Below, piece by piece: positions 47,783 through 61,018 of a stretch of 64,000 bases of DNA. How positions within the stretch are numbered: the stretch's first letter is position 1; the number at the start of each line of letters is the position of its first letter. The stretch is from Chrysopilus asiliformis (taxonomy: Eukaryota; Arthropoda; Insecta; Diptera; Rhagionidae): positions 25,097,487 through 25,161,486 of the forward strand of contig OZ035960.1 in the NCBI GenBank assembly GCA_964034945.1. The letters run 5' to 3'. The translations under genes were made by a program, and so were the position numbers. Under the pieces are notes generated by a model. The model saw only the letters and a list, made by a program, of their open reading frames with translations. It was not told where the DNA came from and did no database searches.

Positions 47783-50700
47783 CTCTATGTTTTCTCCGTT
47801 TTAACGTCTTGAGTTGATTTAAAAGTGGGTCAAAATCTCACCATAGAAACGCTATGAATCAGAAAAACCTTGCCACAGAAAAATGTCTCCCTTTATGGTA
47901 GAAAACAACCCAGCAGTGTAACTAAAAATTTCGCTTCCTCCGTTGAAACATTTTTTTTTGGTGCCGTGAAAATTAAAAAAATAGTTTATTGCAGTTTAGT
48001 TAATCTTTTTTATGCAACAAAAGAAAATATGGCTTTTTTGAACTCCGAAAATTTGAAGAACTGATCTTGGTGAGTAGCTAAATCCTATACCAAAACTGAG
48101 CCTAAAGTTTTAAAATGAATTTTGATTTTTCGGCGATAATATTTATTAAAAGATCTCGACACCAATATTTTTTGGCTGTGGTTCCAATCAAATAATTCTG
48201 GTAAAGCGTGGGTGATTAAATATTTAAATACTTTCTGTTTCACTATAAAATTGCTGGTAAAACTTACCAGCGGAGTAACTTTCAATTAATTAAACATAAA
48301 ATATGCATAGTCGACCATCACATGATTGCCGAAATTGTTTTGCTGCCTGAAGTCATGGCCAAAAAACAATTTGGTAAACATTTAAGCACTTTCAGAACAA
48401 ACTTATAACATTCCAGATCAGACCCATAAATCAATTCCTTTTCTTCTGTTTCCCCTAATATCCCTTTGGGCTTTCGGTATTTGGCGCTCACCTGTTTTTT
48501 TAATAGGTTGCCTCCACGCATCTGGGCGATGTGTACACAGGCGGCCATAGAATCTATCCACCATTGATCTGCACTTGACATCTTTTCCGCACATCGCTTC
48601 GAAAAATCCGGGAGAGTCTACATCAGATCAACCAGCATCCACAAAACATTAGGAAAATCCTTGTTGTGGCGGCTGCGATAACGGAAGAAGGGGTGCTATT
48701 GCTACTGCTTCTCATAAAAAGGAAGTCGACGCCCTTTCGAAAACACAAACAAAACAAGCCCCAACCATTCAACCGCCTATTTGAAAACAGACCTGTTTGT
48801 GTTCAGGCGCGCAGACAGGATATTTTATATCGGAATCCCGTGTCTCCTTCGTTGTATCCTGCAGGTCAAAGTCATCCCCCATGATATTGGAGGCGCTCGC
48901 TGTCAATTTTAAGTATGGTTGAGTGGTGACTACAGCTCGGGAGATTTGAATTTTCCATTCTGGATTCTCACTCGTTTCGGCCAATTTTCTTTTCGGCATC
49001 CCCAACATTCTCCGTTAGGCATTTACGATTTCAGCTCTAGCTCACGTCACCAATTTCCAGCTCCTTTCGGTTCCCAAGTTCTACAACAAATGGGTTGATT
49101 TCCTCCCGATTTATTATTTTGCCAACACACACGTGCTCCCAGCACTGTTTTGATTTTCTGTGTCCTTATAAGGAGTTAGGGGAGAAAAAAATAAAATTTC
49201 CCATTTAGAACGGGGAATTTGCTCCAAGGGGCTCTGGATTGTTATTGACTGGAACTTTTGGATTGTTGTTAACTGGAAGTCGTTAACATTTTTGTTTACA
49301 TTGAATAAAAAATTCTTCGACTCTGTAGGCAATTTTGCTTTCTGTTCAATAATTTTTTGTGGGATTTTTATCTTGCGGGTATTTTAGGTCTACAATTTTC
49401 AGCACTGGTTCTGATTTTTCAATTGCGTTATTCTCAAGTACTTTCAGCTTAACCTTATTTGCCCATTGGATACAATTGTATTTTTTTTAATTTACTTTGG
49501 TTACAAATATACTTTTTTTTAAATCCCTAAAACGTCGAAAAAGTGGATACAATTGGATACATGTGAGTCATTTAACTAATGGTATGCAGTAATTAATAAA
49601 CTGTGCGCCTTACACTGCGTTTACACGTAAGACTAAAAATCGCATGCAACTCTCCTCTCTAGGGCGTTTTTCGATTTGACAGGGCTTGGGATTTTCTATG
49701 AAAAGATCACAGCCACTTGAAAACATAAGAAGTTATGCGTTATCAAGAAATTTGCATTGAAAAGTGAAGAATTACGGCTTTGCAAACTTCTTCAAAATCC
49801 AGGATTTTTCTAAAAACTGCTTAAGGGAAAATTAAAGATATTAAAATTCTCTCAACTTTTGCCCTGTATCTTAAATTGATATCTTTGGCCGTTATCGAGA
49901 TATTTCAGATTTTGTGAAAAGAATTATTATGTAAACTAATATTAAATATATTCGTCATAGCGACATAGATTTTATAAAATAATGTGATTTTCAATGTAAA
50001 AACCAATGATTGATAGTAAACATTTAAATTATTTAAAATAGCCTGTCCTATACGTGTATCTAGAGCAAAATTTGTCAAGTGTAGAACAATCCCGTCTAAC
50101 TCAATTGCCACCAAGAAGAGCCACATTGAATTTTCTAGACCAAACTGTGGGCCGCATCACGAAAAAAATACTGTACCAGCTCTTTAATATTAGTACTGAA
50201 ATTTAACTTAAAAATTTACAACATAAGGGAAAGTAATGTGCCGCTTAGTTCTTTGGTATGTAACAAAAACTGCGCGCTAAATTTTAACTGTCAAGGTCAA
50301 GTACGCCCTTAAATTAGTGTGATATTCTAGATTTTCTTATATTTAAGATCACGGATCGGTTGAATTTTTTTTTTTTTTAAGAACAGAAAAAGTTGATGGT
50401 TTCATCCCTCATCATTTCGCCGAAGGAAAATGACCAACTATCGAATGTCCATTAATGGGAGAATTCACTGTATTGACAAGCCTCCTTGTACATTTGTTTT
50501 CTCTTTTATTAACATGTGTTACCATGTGGGTATTTTATAGTCCTATTTTAATTGTTTTATGAAAAAAAAATATATTTCCTCACCTGATTATGCTGAATTC
50601 TCATAATTCCCTTTTTTACATTGGTTGCACGTTTAATATTTATTGACATAATGAATCTCTCTCTTATTTTCCCTAACACAAATACCCTCAATTATGGAAG

Positions 50701-53700
50701 AACTTTTAGGTCGCATTACTTCACCAAATTTTCTGATCATATTTAATTGATCCCTTAAGTTTTATTCATTATCAAATGTCTAGGAAAAGTGAAACTTAAT
50801 AGATAAGGTTTATTTTCTATTTTAATATGTCAAATATGATTTTAACTGCCTATGCTGCGACTAATAGAGGGGGGTTTTCTTTTTAAATACAGTGAGAGAT
50901 TTTTTTAAATTCTGCCGCACACATTCAAGCCATTGTTGACATGAAAAGTACAGTTTTTTCTGCTCATGCGAAGGTAGAAAAACCGAAAAGGTGGAAAATA
51001 AAAATCTCCCACAGAAAATTTCGGAGAAAATGCGGCAACGCTGTATATAGTTTAAAAGTACTTTTTATGCACACATTCAAAGATTATGCTTGAAACTGTG
51101 TACTGTTTAGGGGAAATCTGGGTTGTAGGGGAAATGGGATTTTTCATTAATTTTTATGCTACTACGAAACATGATAATGAGAGGGACAAAAAATCTAAAC
51201 TAACAGAATTAAGCCCGGTGAAGGAGAAAATTAACCGTGGGAATTTTCCTCTGTGTGTGATTTTCTCCCAACTAAGTTGAATGAGGTTTAAAAAGGAAAT
51301 TTCATACTCTCAGTGTTTGACGATCGGCCACCGCTTGTGAACGTGCTGCTCCGTCTTTCCAATAATTTCTCTTCTCCCCTTATAGTACTGCCAAAGGACT
51401 TGATTTGCGATCATTAATATTAAATTGCAAATTATTAACATAAAAAATAAAATATCGAGGTAGATTTTTCACCTAAAAAATCGAAATCGTTGTGTTCGAA
51501 TTTTAAAATAAAAAAAAATGTAATTAAGCGTAGTCATTTCGCTTGAAATTAATGTTACAGAAAATTACAACAGTGTTCTTTAGAAAATTTTAAGAAAAAA
51601 AAAATTGTGTTCATAATTTTTGGGTTTGTTTTCATTTTTGTGTTCTTCTACTTCAGTTTTTAATTTGTTAGAAATTAAAATGAATAAAGAAATGATCGAA
51701 AAAAATTGTTTTGTGATAACAGAAGGATTTTTGTTTATGTTCCTTTTGTGATTGATCTCTTGTGTGCATGTGTGTGAAAGCATGAAAAAAAAATGTCAAA
51801 ATTATATGATTTTTTTTAATTTCTCATTCTTTTTATTTGTCGATTCCAAGCAAAATTTTAATGTTTTCGAATTTAATTAGAAACCAACTCATGTGTTCAA
51901 TTAACGGGAGTAAGAGAAACTTTTTTTATATAATAAAACGACGGAATAGCAAAGTGGAAAAATTAACGCGAAAAACTGAAAAAGAAAATTTTGTTCAAAA
52001 AGAAATTCTTTAATGAAAATCCCTGAGTACCGCGCACTCCGCGAATCTATAAAAACACTATGATCAACACGTATACGTTTCGTTGTGTGTAGTGGTGAAT
52101 TTACATAATCTCTACACATGCAACGTAACATAATTGAGAATCATTTAGATCTCAAGATAAAATTTACTCACATAATTGCTGAAAAAATTCAGGATTTTTT
52201 GTTGTGTTTACATTTTTCTCGACTTTTCATATGACAAGTGCCATTTTGATTGTTTCTCTCACTTTTTCCAACACAAGAAAAGCAGTGAGAAAGATAAGTG
52301 AGTGAAAAACGGTAAATGTTTTAATTTCTCATTGCGATAATGACAGCCAGGCTAAATGAGAACGGACTGAAATGTAATTTCAATTGATAATCATGGTTAT
52401 GTAGTGACTTTATATCTCTTTCCAACACGTGTATTCTCATATCAAAATACTCGTCTTTCCTCTTTCCCAATTGAAAAGTGCTGCCAGGACAAAATAAAAA
52501 ACAAAATCCCCGTGCTAAGTGACAATTATTGAGTGACATCAAAAAAAACATCATCAAACTCAGGCAAACAAAAAAACGTCACAATTTTACAAAAAAAAAT
52601 ATATCTATAAGATTAACAACAATTACAGTAATTAAAAATTAACAACCGTGAGTGTTTCATAATATTAAATAAAAATAATTAAGATAATTATCAATAATTA
52701 TCTCGATACTGCCCAAAATTTGTGTTCGTTTTATAAATCGTTATACAAATTTAGTAAGAAATATAAAAAAAAATATTTTTAAAAAATCAAATGTGGTGAT
52801 GATAAATGAGTAAAGTGAAAAAAGAAATAATTAAATCGTGTGTATTTTTGAATCAAAAGTATAAAGAAAAAGAATAATTTTAAAGATTTTTGTGCAAAAA
52901 TAAAATATTTTCGTCAAGAATAAGCGCCAAAAGTGAAATTCCTAAAGAAGAGAACATCATCACCAGAAAAAAACTAAACGTAAGAAAATTCTTTTTTCTT
53001 TTCAAGTAAATTCGATTGAAAAATATTTTCCTAATGCTGCTGTCTCGATTACATAGGAAATTCTATGCTTAGATGAAAAATCTTATGTACAACATAACAC
53101 AGCAAAATACATGCGAAAATGTCCACTGTTGCCTATTTTATTTACACCATTTTTATGCTGTGTGCCGTTGAACATATTTTCCTGTAAAGAGTGTAAAAAC
53201 TCAAAGTCCACGGAATACATAACAGGAAATTTAGGAGATGGCAAAGTGGTGGTCGTGCACGTGCACGACGATGTTGCGTTCCGTTTGTTTGACAACATCG
53301 CACTATGTTAATACCCTGCAACCCTCGCAGGCCGTTCTTGTAGCTCATATATGGCAGAAGCTGCTATGGTTCGCCCTGGTACTAAACAACACTAATAAAT
53401 AGCGTGAATGGCAGAAGAAAGAAGAAACGGAACGTGGGAACTGAGAGAGCTCAACTATAGGGAAAATTAGAATCCGAAAAGTGAACCCATGAAAAGTATA
53501 CAACATAATTTTTCACTGTTTCGGGGTGTAAAGAGGGGTTAGGGATAAAGCATTATATCAGGAACTCCATATGGAATCTAAACATTAGATAGAGGAGTGT
53601 GAAAGATATCCGGGAATGAAAGGATCAGCCTGGATTGAACTTTTTTTTTGGTTAAATAAATCCTTAAGCAATGTGTCCAGAGGAAAAAGGATTTCAAAAA

Positions 53701-53971
53701 ACTGTTATTTCTTTGCAAAATAGTCTAAAAAACTTGTACACAAAACAGAAATATCTAGAAAATATTAGTTTTCCTAATGCGTTGCTGAAGACATGATTTT
53801 TTGGCTTTCTTCCTGAAAAGGGTGACCATATTTTGCTTGGGTCAATCCGTGACAAGATGAGAGCGTGGTGAGGCGGGGAGGGCGTGATTCAAGATGACTG
53901 AATTGGAACACCAACGAAATAAGAAAATATTATGGAAAGAAAATCTTTATTTGGATGAAAACCAAGAGTAA
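47783..53971. other. Largely non-coding stretch with one candidate exon
   Basis: Apart from the candidate exon at 48492-48581, nothing was recognised. The 52.6-53.0 kb part is purine-rich and ends at a possible donor (ACG|TAAG-like context near 52980), as in some insect 5' UTRs, but this is too weak to annotate. Confidence 0.3.
48492..48581 (-). CDS. Candidate first coding exon of an unidentified gene
   Basis: The ATG at 48581 has A at -3. It is followed by 30 codons (MSSADQWWIDSMAACVHIAQ, then MRGGNLLKKQ) ending exactly at a strong donor, CAG|GTGAGC, in phase 0. Upstream sequence (48582-48900) is relatively GC-rich and could be 5' UTR or promoter. I do not recognise the peptide and found no second exon downstream on this strand. 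Confidence 0.35.
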
Positions 53972-54434
53972 AGGAGCCGCTCCATTGCCATGACTTTTTA
54001 CCATGACAAAAAAATGCAGGAAACTAGAGCAAGATAGACTTATGTAGATCTAAAAAGGAATGACTGAATACAAGTTAAACGCTATCCCTTCCAGTTTAAC
54101 AACTTTATAGCAATAATAGCAAACCTTATGCTATGAATATAATGTTCAAATTGGCATGGTAACAAAGCTTTTGGCATGCGAAGGAGAAAAATGACATCAC
54201 GCTATAATAACAGTTTGAATGTGTCCGTGCTTACTATTCACTTACAGGGACAATGTGTGATTGTATTAGAAATCGCCATAAAATCGCCATAACAAAAGAG
54301 GAGAAATTATTTTTGCATTTGCCGACAAATTTTTGCAGTTGATTCTTATCTCCTTTTCTCGCCAAGGCATCTTCACATAAATGTGTCTCATTTTTTTTGT
54401 CATGGTAAAAAGTCATGGCAATGGAGCGGCTCCT
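53972..54434. mobile_element. 463-base Harbinger-like MITE
   Basis: Inverted ends of about 40 bases start AGGAGCCGCTCCATTGCCAT and continue through GACTTTTTACCATGAC. TAA flanks both sides (53969-53971, 54435-54437). No transposase is present. Confidence 0.85.
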
Positions 54435-55120
54435 TAAAGGATCAATATTTGTGCGCTGCGGTCGAAATTTTTAAAACAAAGTACGACGCAAAGATTTAAA
54501 CCAAAGGCTAAGCGGAAATTAACCTAATTTTTCGCACTCTTTACATTCTATAAATAATGGCGACGAAAATTGTAAAATAAGCAATGAAAACAAAAGCGCC
54601 GCAGGCGAAATCTACGCCGTTTGTGAAGAATCGTTATTATAACAATGAAAAACTCCCTTTTTTTTAAAGGGATATCCTCTAAATATTATGATTTTCCCCC
54701 TACCCCCTACTAAAGACTTCAAATCTTTTCTGGTAAAATCAAATAACCTTAAATTTTCATTTATATTTTGCTTATTTATTGAGTTCAGTCAATTTGAGTA
54801 AAATTTTAAATATTTTTAAGGATCAAGCATAGATTTGTGTACCCAATCTTCCGAGATTCGAGAAGGGATTCATTAATTAGATATTGCTTTTATGGAAAAA
54901 ATTAATTCGGTTCGTGAAGGTTTGTACCCGCTCTTCAGGAACGAATTAAGAACACGAACCGAAATTCTACTGTACAAGAAAATATTTTTTCCCACAATTG
55001 TCGTCAAATGGACGAAGCTTTTGTTCTTCCATGTATTTTCATTAGTCAAAAACATTTATTAGATTTTCACTTTTAACTAGGATTTCACAAATGCGTCGTT
55101 GGCGTGGTGGGTAGAGAGCT
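54435..55120. other. Non-coding stretch
   Basis: AT-rich, no recognised feature. Confidence 0.4.
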
Positions 55121-55293
55121 GGAGTGGAATTCCGTAACTTATTTCAAGCGTTTGTTTCGAGTTAGAAGAAAGAGTAGTATTCGCTGTCTCTGTTTCGACC
55201 AAAATAAATGACAGGGCAAAACAGAGCTAGCGAATACTACTTTTTCTTCTAACTCGATACAAACACTTGAAACAAGTTATGGAATATCACTCC
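55121..55293. mobile_element. 173-base inverted-repeat MITE
   Basis: Arms of about 65 bases: left GGAGTGGAATTCCGTAACTT; right, reversed, GGAGTGATATTCCATAACTT. Both arms continue through TCGAGTTAGAAGAAA and AGTAGTATTCGCT. The target duplication is unclear. Confidence 0.75.
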
Positions 55294-58200
55294 TGGCTTT
55301 CAATAATTTTCAATTTTCAAAAACTGAGTTCAAATCCCAACCGGGGAATTTTACTTTGATTTTTTAAGGATTGTCTTATTTACACACTTTTGTTAAAATA
55401 CCATCATTATGGGAAAAATGAGATTTAAAACATATCTAATTTTTCCCGAGTTTTTATAAAATCTCGAATTATATAATTTTTCTGGCGTTACTGTGAATCA
55501 ATCTTAAAAATCCTATTCTATTGAAAGTTGGATGGTCTTCCACTTTATATTTACTTCGTGTAATGTGGAAAATTGGGGGAAATCGGTAAGGGATCATGAA
55601 AAATGTGTTATTCCGTCTGCTCTCATCCCCTTTACTTCACATTCCCTCAATTCTTGTAATCGATAAATTTTCCTGTTTTCATTCTTTTCACCATTTCTCG
55701 GTTTGTGTTCTTGTCTTTATCCGTTTTACCGCGCTTTTTTACTTTTTGACTTTTCGCTTTACTAGCAACAAAAAACCATCGCCTCTGGCTGTATTTATGT
55801 TTGTTTTTTCTAATCTTTTTCATCTGCACAGTAGTTTTCTTTTGAATGAAAATTCTTGTATTTTTCTTTTTCGCCTTTTATTACATTCATAGACGAAAAA
55901 CGGAACAATGAAAATGTTTATAACGTTGAGTTTTTTTTTCTCCAACAGAATTTTTGTAGATAAACAAGATAAATTTATTTGGGTTCATATTTTCAATTCA
56001 AAGTGCGGTTCAAGAAAATATTGTAAAGACAAGAAACGTAGGGGAAATCAAAATTTCACGACCAATGAATATAAAATTGGAACTATTATTATTATTTTCC
56101 TGTAAGACGTTTATATTTGTTTATTTTATATTTTGTTCTATCGAGGTTTTGAGGTGAAATAATATTTCATGTTTGTTTGAACTTTTAAAATTGCTAAAAT
56201 CATTTTCAAAACCAAATTTCTTCTTTTAACACCTTAAATGCCACAATTTTTACCAAAATTAATGAATCGCAAGTTAATGTATTACTTTTCCTAATCGTAT
56301 TAAAAGCCGATTAGATAAATAGTCGTGTAACATTTAAAATTATTTGAAACAATTTTTGTTTTTGCAGTTTTGCAGACCCCTTCACTCAACGTGTTAATTG
56401 TCACTCACGTTTTGAAAATCTCCATCTTGATTTGAGTTACAAAACCCAACATTTCTAAGATTTTTCTTTTATTTAATTGTAATCCCTGTAATGTTAATTG
56501 ATCCAGGGATTAAAAAAAAATTAATCTCAGGATGTAATGCCACAGAGAGACATGATGTTAAATATTCTGACGTTCATACGTACGGTTCTTGTAAAACTTC
56601 AAATCGTTCGCTTAAAATATTTTGCACTTCCACAAAAATAAAGTTAACCGAAAAACTTGCCAAAAAAAATTCCCAAATCTTTTTTTAAAAAAAAGAGAAA
56701 TCAGGGTTCTGAAATTTAGGGTTGTGAAAATTATGAATAAAATATGATTTTTCAATTTGAACATATTTTCGCACGTAAAACATCACGTGCACCAGCCTTC
56801 TCAATGGACAGAATATTTCGACCAAAACCTGTCAAATACTCACATAAATTGAAATATTTCTATTTTCACGCGCTCCTTTATTTTGTGCGTCACTACGCAA
56901 AAAAAATGTTTGGAAAAAGAGTGAAAAACTTTAAATGTGGGGGACGACGCGCAAATTAAGCATGAGCGAAAAAAAGCCAAGAAAAAACAAACGTAAAACT
57001 AAACGAACCCAGCCCGCATCATATTTTATCGCTTTAATTGTATGTTGACCTATTTCTGTTGTTTGGGCCGATTAACCCCTTTTCCCCCTAAAAACCCGGT
57101 TCTCTAGTTTTCATAATTTGCCGCTTTGTCAGCCTGTTTCTATTGTTTTTCTTTTTGTACCCCAATGGCATTTCTATATTTTAGCTTCGAGCTGGGAGCG
57201 GAATCTTGATTTATTTCCCACCTTTTCCTTCACTGTCTTCCGTTTTTTCACTAAACGGGTTTTTTCTCTTTTTCTACTCTATTGCCCCAGTCTCTATTTT
57301 TCTCTAACATCCATATGACGCTCAAAGTTGAACCAAATCATTAAAAGTTTTTGTGTTCACCATATGACTTATTTATTACATGTGTTGTACTATCGGGACT
57401 ATGCGAATTATAATCAAGTCTATGATATCACGTCGAAAATGTCGCAGCGACTGAATTACATCTGATCTAGTATTAGTAGCTCTCCAGATTCACATGGCGC
57501 AGCTACCACATGTACACTGGTTTACACGATTGCGTCAGTCCTTTAATTTAGTTTTTTTTTATATATTTCAAACATCGAAAAATTCATGGAGAATTAGTAG
57601 TTACTCCAACTAAAACGTCATTAAAATCGGGTAACCAATTTGAACAAAATCGTTCTTTCAAAGCTTGACTCTTAAGTAAATTCAACAACGTAAGTTGTAG
57701 AAACAACCATGCATATTCTGGAATCCGAAGTAGGTTTTCCCTCAATTTGTATTCTTGAATCCGCTGCGTTTCACTTCTGTCCAATTACGTATGATCTAGT
57801 AACGTTTTGAGGGTAAAATTACTCGTTGCAAATTTCAGGATACCAGAATATCAAGTGAGTGGCTTTGGTTTTACGTTTTAACTTCGGATTCCAGAATAGC
57901 CATGAACAAGTTTGTTGCTTTTTTACAATTTTTCTGTGAAATCAACAACCGGTAGAAATAAAATTAGTTCGTCGCAATATTACACTATTTTTCTACGTAC
58001 ATTTTACAATAATTAGTTCCAAATCATCGCATGGTTTCTATGCTCTGAAAAATTTGTATTTTCCACAATTTTGAATCAGAAATTAGAAAACTTTTTAACA
58101 AAAACAATCCTCTAGCCCCACATCACCCTTTTGTAAATGAACCGGATGAAGTATTTATTGGCTTCTCTCTCTCTTTGCGCAGTTTTGTTGGCACTTTCTT

Positions 58201-59306
58201 GTAACATGCGAGAGATACTCAGGATGTGGGACCAATTATGCTCAACTTAGGCAACATTAAATCTATCAGCAACCCACAGCCCAAAATATAAACAAAAAGT
58301 GTAAATAAAGCAAAAGCTGGAAGACTGTCGATGGGGAAAACACGAAGAAAAAAATCTGAAAATCTCAAGCGACATATGGGCGTATTTTTTTTTTATTTTT
58401 CCTCTTCATTTGTTACGCAATAAATTTTTTTTATGTATGATTATGCTGGTCTCAAAATATCGTTTATGTTTAACCAGAAAGCAGTGATAGTCAATGACAG
58501 ACGGCAATTATTCAATATTGAATAATCGAACACTGCTTTGCGACGACAAAATTCCGATAATGTAAATAAAATATAAAAAAATTAAAGTGTTATCTGAGAA
58601 AAAATGTGGTTTCATGAAGCATTTGTATACGTGGTTGTCAGAAATTCATGTATTCTGGAGAAGAAAGAGTTAACCATTTTTGTGGCAAATTTTGATATTT
58701 TTTTGGAAAAATGCAGATCTTAAAACAACTAAATTGTAAATCGAAATATCACAAATATTTGGATTTTTTCTTTAAGGATTTTTTCAGTAGGTTTTCAAAG
58801 TTTATCCCAGTGTTGGTCAAAACTACAAAAGTCATCATCGCCTTTCAAATCTTGAATTGTGTACATGCCTGAAAGGTGATTTTAATCAGTGTCATCGTGT
58901 CTTAGAAACGTTCAATAAAACGAAAAGTCAATTTATGAAATACTTTTTCCGAACAAAAGATCACTCAAATTCACACTCAAAATTTCACTCACTGAAATAG
59001 TTGTGTGAGAGAACTCATTTTCTTTTGCAGAAAATGTTCAATTTCTTTATTAGTCCTCATATTTTGACGTGTCTAGCCTTTTTTTTGCAAAATAAAAAAT
59101 AACTTGTAATCTCAAATCATTAAAATTTTGATCAAGCCTCAACTTTGTGAAAAAATGAAATCATATTCTAATTACATAAAAATTAAATATTTGTATCTGC
59201 TATAGATGTGATGATGATATTTTCCAACAATCTGAGTCAACATTTAGAATAGTACTATATATCCAAAAGTCAGCTAACAATATTTGTTTTACACATCTAC
59301 GATTTG
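55294..59306. other. AT-rich non-coding stretch
   Basis: Short chance frames only. A 20-base perfect palindrome, ATTATTCAATATTGAATAAT, lies at 58507-58526. Confidence 0.4.
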
Positions 59307-59307
59307 T

Positions 59308-60078
59308 ACACGGCAAAAAATCTTGGAGTGAATTCCAATCAAAATTGGATTACATATAGGTCCACTCCAAAACATGATTAGATTTCAATCCACTCGTTGG
59401 ATTGAAATTTTTTTTCTAATCTTCTTTAGATTGAATTAAATTCCAAAAATGTATTAAATTTATCAAATGCAAATTGCAATTTCTGTTGCAAAAAATGCAA
59501 ATTCTGTTGGATTTCACTACATTAAATGAAGGAATCAATAGTTTCCTACATTAATTAAGTGTGACTGGAAAATAGAGCGTGAATTCACACAAAAATCAGC
59601 GTGAATTCCAACAAAATGGGCAAAATAAAATCTTCATTTTTCATGGTTTTATGATAGTAATAGTAGGTTTTTTTACCAATATCCCAGTAGTGTTTTTTAC
59701 TTTTTACAGCATTTATAAATTATAAATATTTTCTTACGTATTATTAAATGTTGAAAAACTCCTGCTCACACCGCGATTCGAACCCGAGATCCCTAAGGTT
59801 GAAGTCCACTCGCCAACCCATACGGCCACCGAAGTAAATTAACAAAGTGAGTCTAAACATGAATGGTTTCTATCTCACTTGAATTTACTGTCAGTTAATA
59901 ACTAAATGAATACTTTCGGTAATTTGATATACAATAAAAAGTAATTGAAATCTAATCTAAAAAAATATTAGAATATTTGTAATAATTTGCATTTATTGAA
60001 TTCCAATCGAAATTGTATTGAAATTTCGTCCAATACAATTTTTGGATTGAAAAATACTCCAAGATTTTTTACCGTGTA
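59308..60078. mobile_element. TIR element with tRNA-like segment, copy 1
   Basis: Inverted ends: ACACGGCAAAAAATCTTGGA and, reversed, ACACGGTAAAAAATCTTGGA, each continuing GTGAATTCCAATC-like or similar; TA lies at both edges. Nearly identical to 60237-61018. It contains a minus-strand tRNA-like stretch (59765-59834). Confidence 0.8.
59765..59834 (-). other. tRNA-like segment (Pol III A and B box-like) in TIR element copy 1
   Basis: Minus strand reads GGTGGCCGTATGGGTTGGCG, then AGTGGACTTCAACC, then CTCGGGTTCGAATCGCGGTG. GGTTCGAATC matches a B box and TTGGCGAGTGG an A box. The acceptor stem does not pair well, so it is a tRNA-derived relic or SINE head rather than a tRNA gene. Confidence 0.6.
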
Positions 60079-60236
60079 TACAAACAAATCTTTTTTTTCC
60101 ACTCATCACTTTAAAATTTGCTTACACAAAAATAGCAATCTTTTTATTTTGATTTCGTTCTATGATTCATTCAGTTTTTAACATAATTTGAATTGCAAAT
60201 TTTTTTTTGTATATTTTTTATGACTAAACATTAACG

Positions 60237-61018
60237 TACACGGCAAAAAATCTTGGAGTGAATTCCAATCAAAATTGGATTACATATAGGTCCACTCCAA
60301 AACATGATTAGATTTCAATCCACTCGTTGGATTGAAATTTTTTTTCTAATCTTCTTTAGATTGAATTAAATTCCAAAAATGTATTAAATTTATCAAATGC
60401 AAATTGCAATTTCTGTTGCAAAAAATGCAAATTCTGTTGGATTTCACTACATTAAATGAAGGAATCAATAGTTTCCTACATTAATTAAGTATGACTGGAA
60501 AATAGAGCGTGAATTCACACAAAAATCAGCGTGAATTCCAACAAAATTTTGTAACAAAATGGGCAAAATAAAATCTTCATTTTTCATGGTTTTATGATAG
60601 TAATAGTAGGTTTTTTACCAATATCCCAGTAGTGTTTTTTACTTTTTACAGCATTTATAAATTATAAATATTTTCTTACGTATTATTAAATGTTGAAAAA
60701 CTCCTGCTCACACCGCGATTCGAACCCGAGATCCCTAGGTTTGAAGTCCACTCGCCAACCCATACGGCCACCGAAGTAAATTAACAAAGTGAGTCTAAAC
60801 ATGAATGGTTTCTATCTCACTTGAACTTTACTGTCAGTTGATAACTAAATGAATACTTTCGATAATTTGATATACAATAAAAAGTAATTGAAATCTAATC
60901 TAAAAAAATATTAGAATATTTGTAATAATTTGCATTTATTGAATTCCAATCGAAAATGTATTGAAATTTCGTCCAATACAATTTTTGGATTGAAAAATAC
61001 TCCAAGATTTTTTGCCGG
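60237..61018. mobile_element. TIR element with tRNA-like segment, copy 2
   Basis: Same orientation as copy 1, 158 bases downstream, differing by a few substitutions and a 13-base insertion (about 60548). The right end reads ATTTTTTGCCGG instead of ATTTTTTACCGTG, so the terminus is altered. The tRNA-like part lies at about 60706-60776. Confidence 0.8.
60706..60776 (-). other. tRNA-like segment in TIR element copy 2
   Basis: Same A-box-like and B-box (GGGTTCGAATCG) sequence as in copy 1, with minor changes in the middle. Confidence 0.55.

Noticed and set aside
52560..52985. Possible 5' UTR exon ending near 52980
   Set aside because: Purine-rich composition and a weak donor only; no coding sequence or promoter evidence follows.
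59765..59834. Functional tRNA gene
   Set aside because: Good B-box match but poor acceptor-stem pairing, and duplicated as part of a mobile element.
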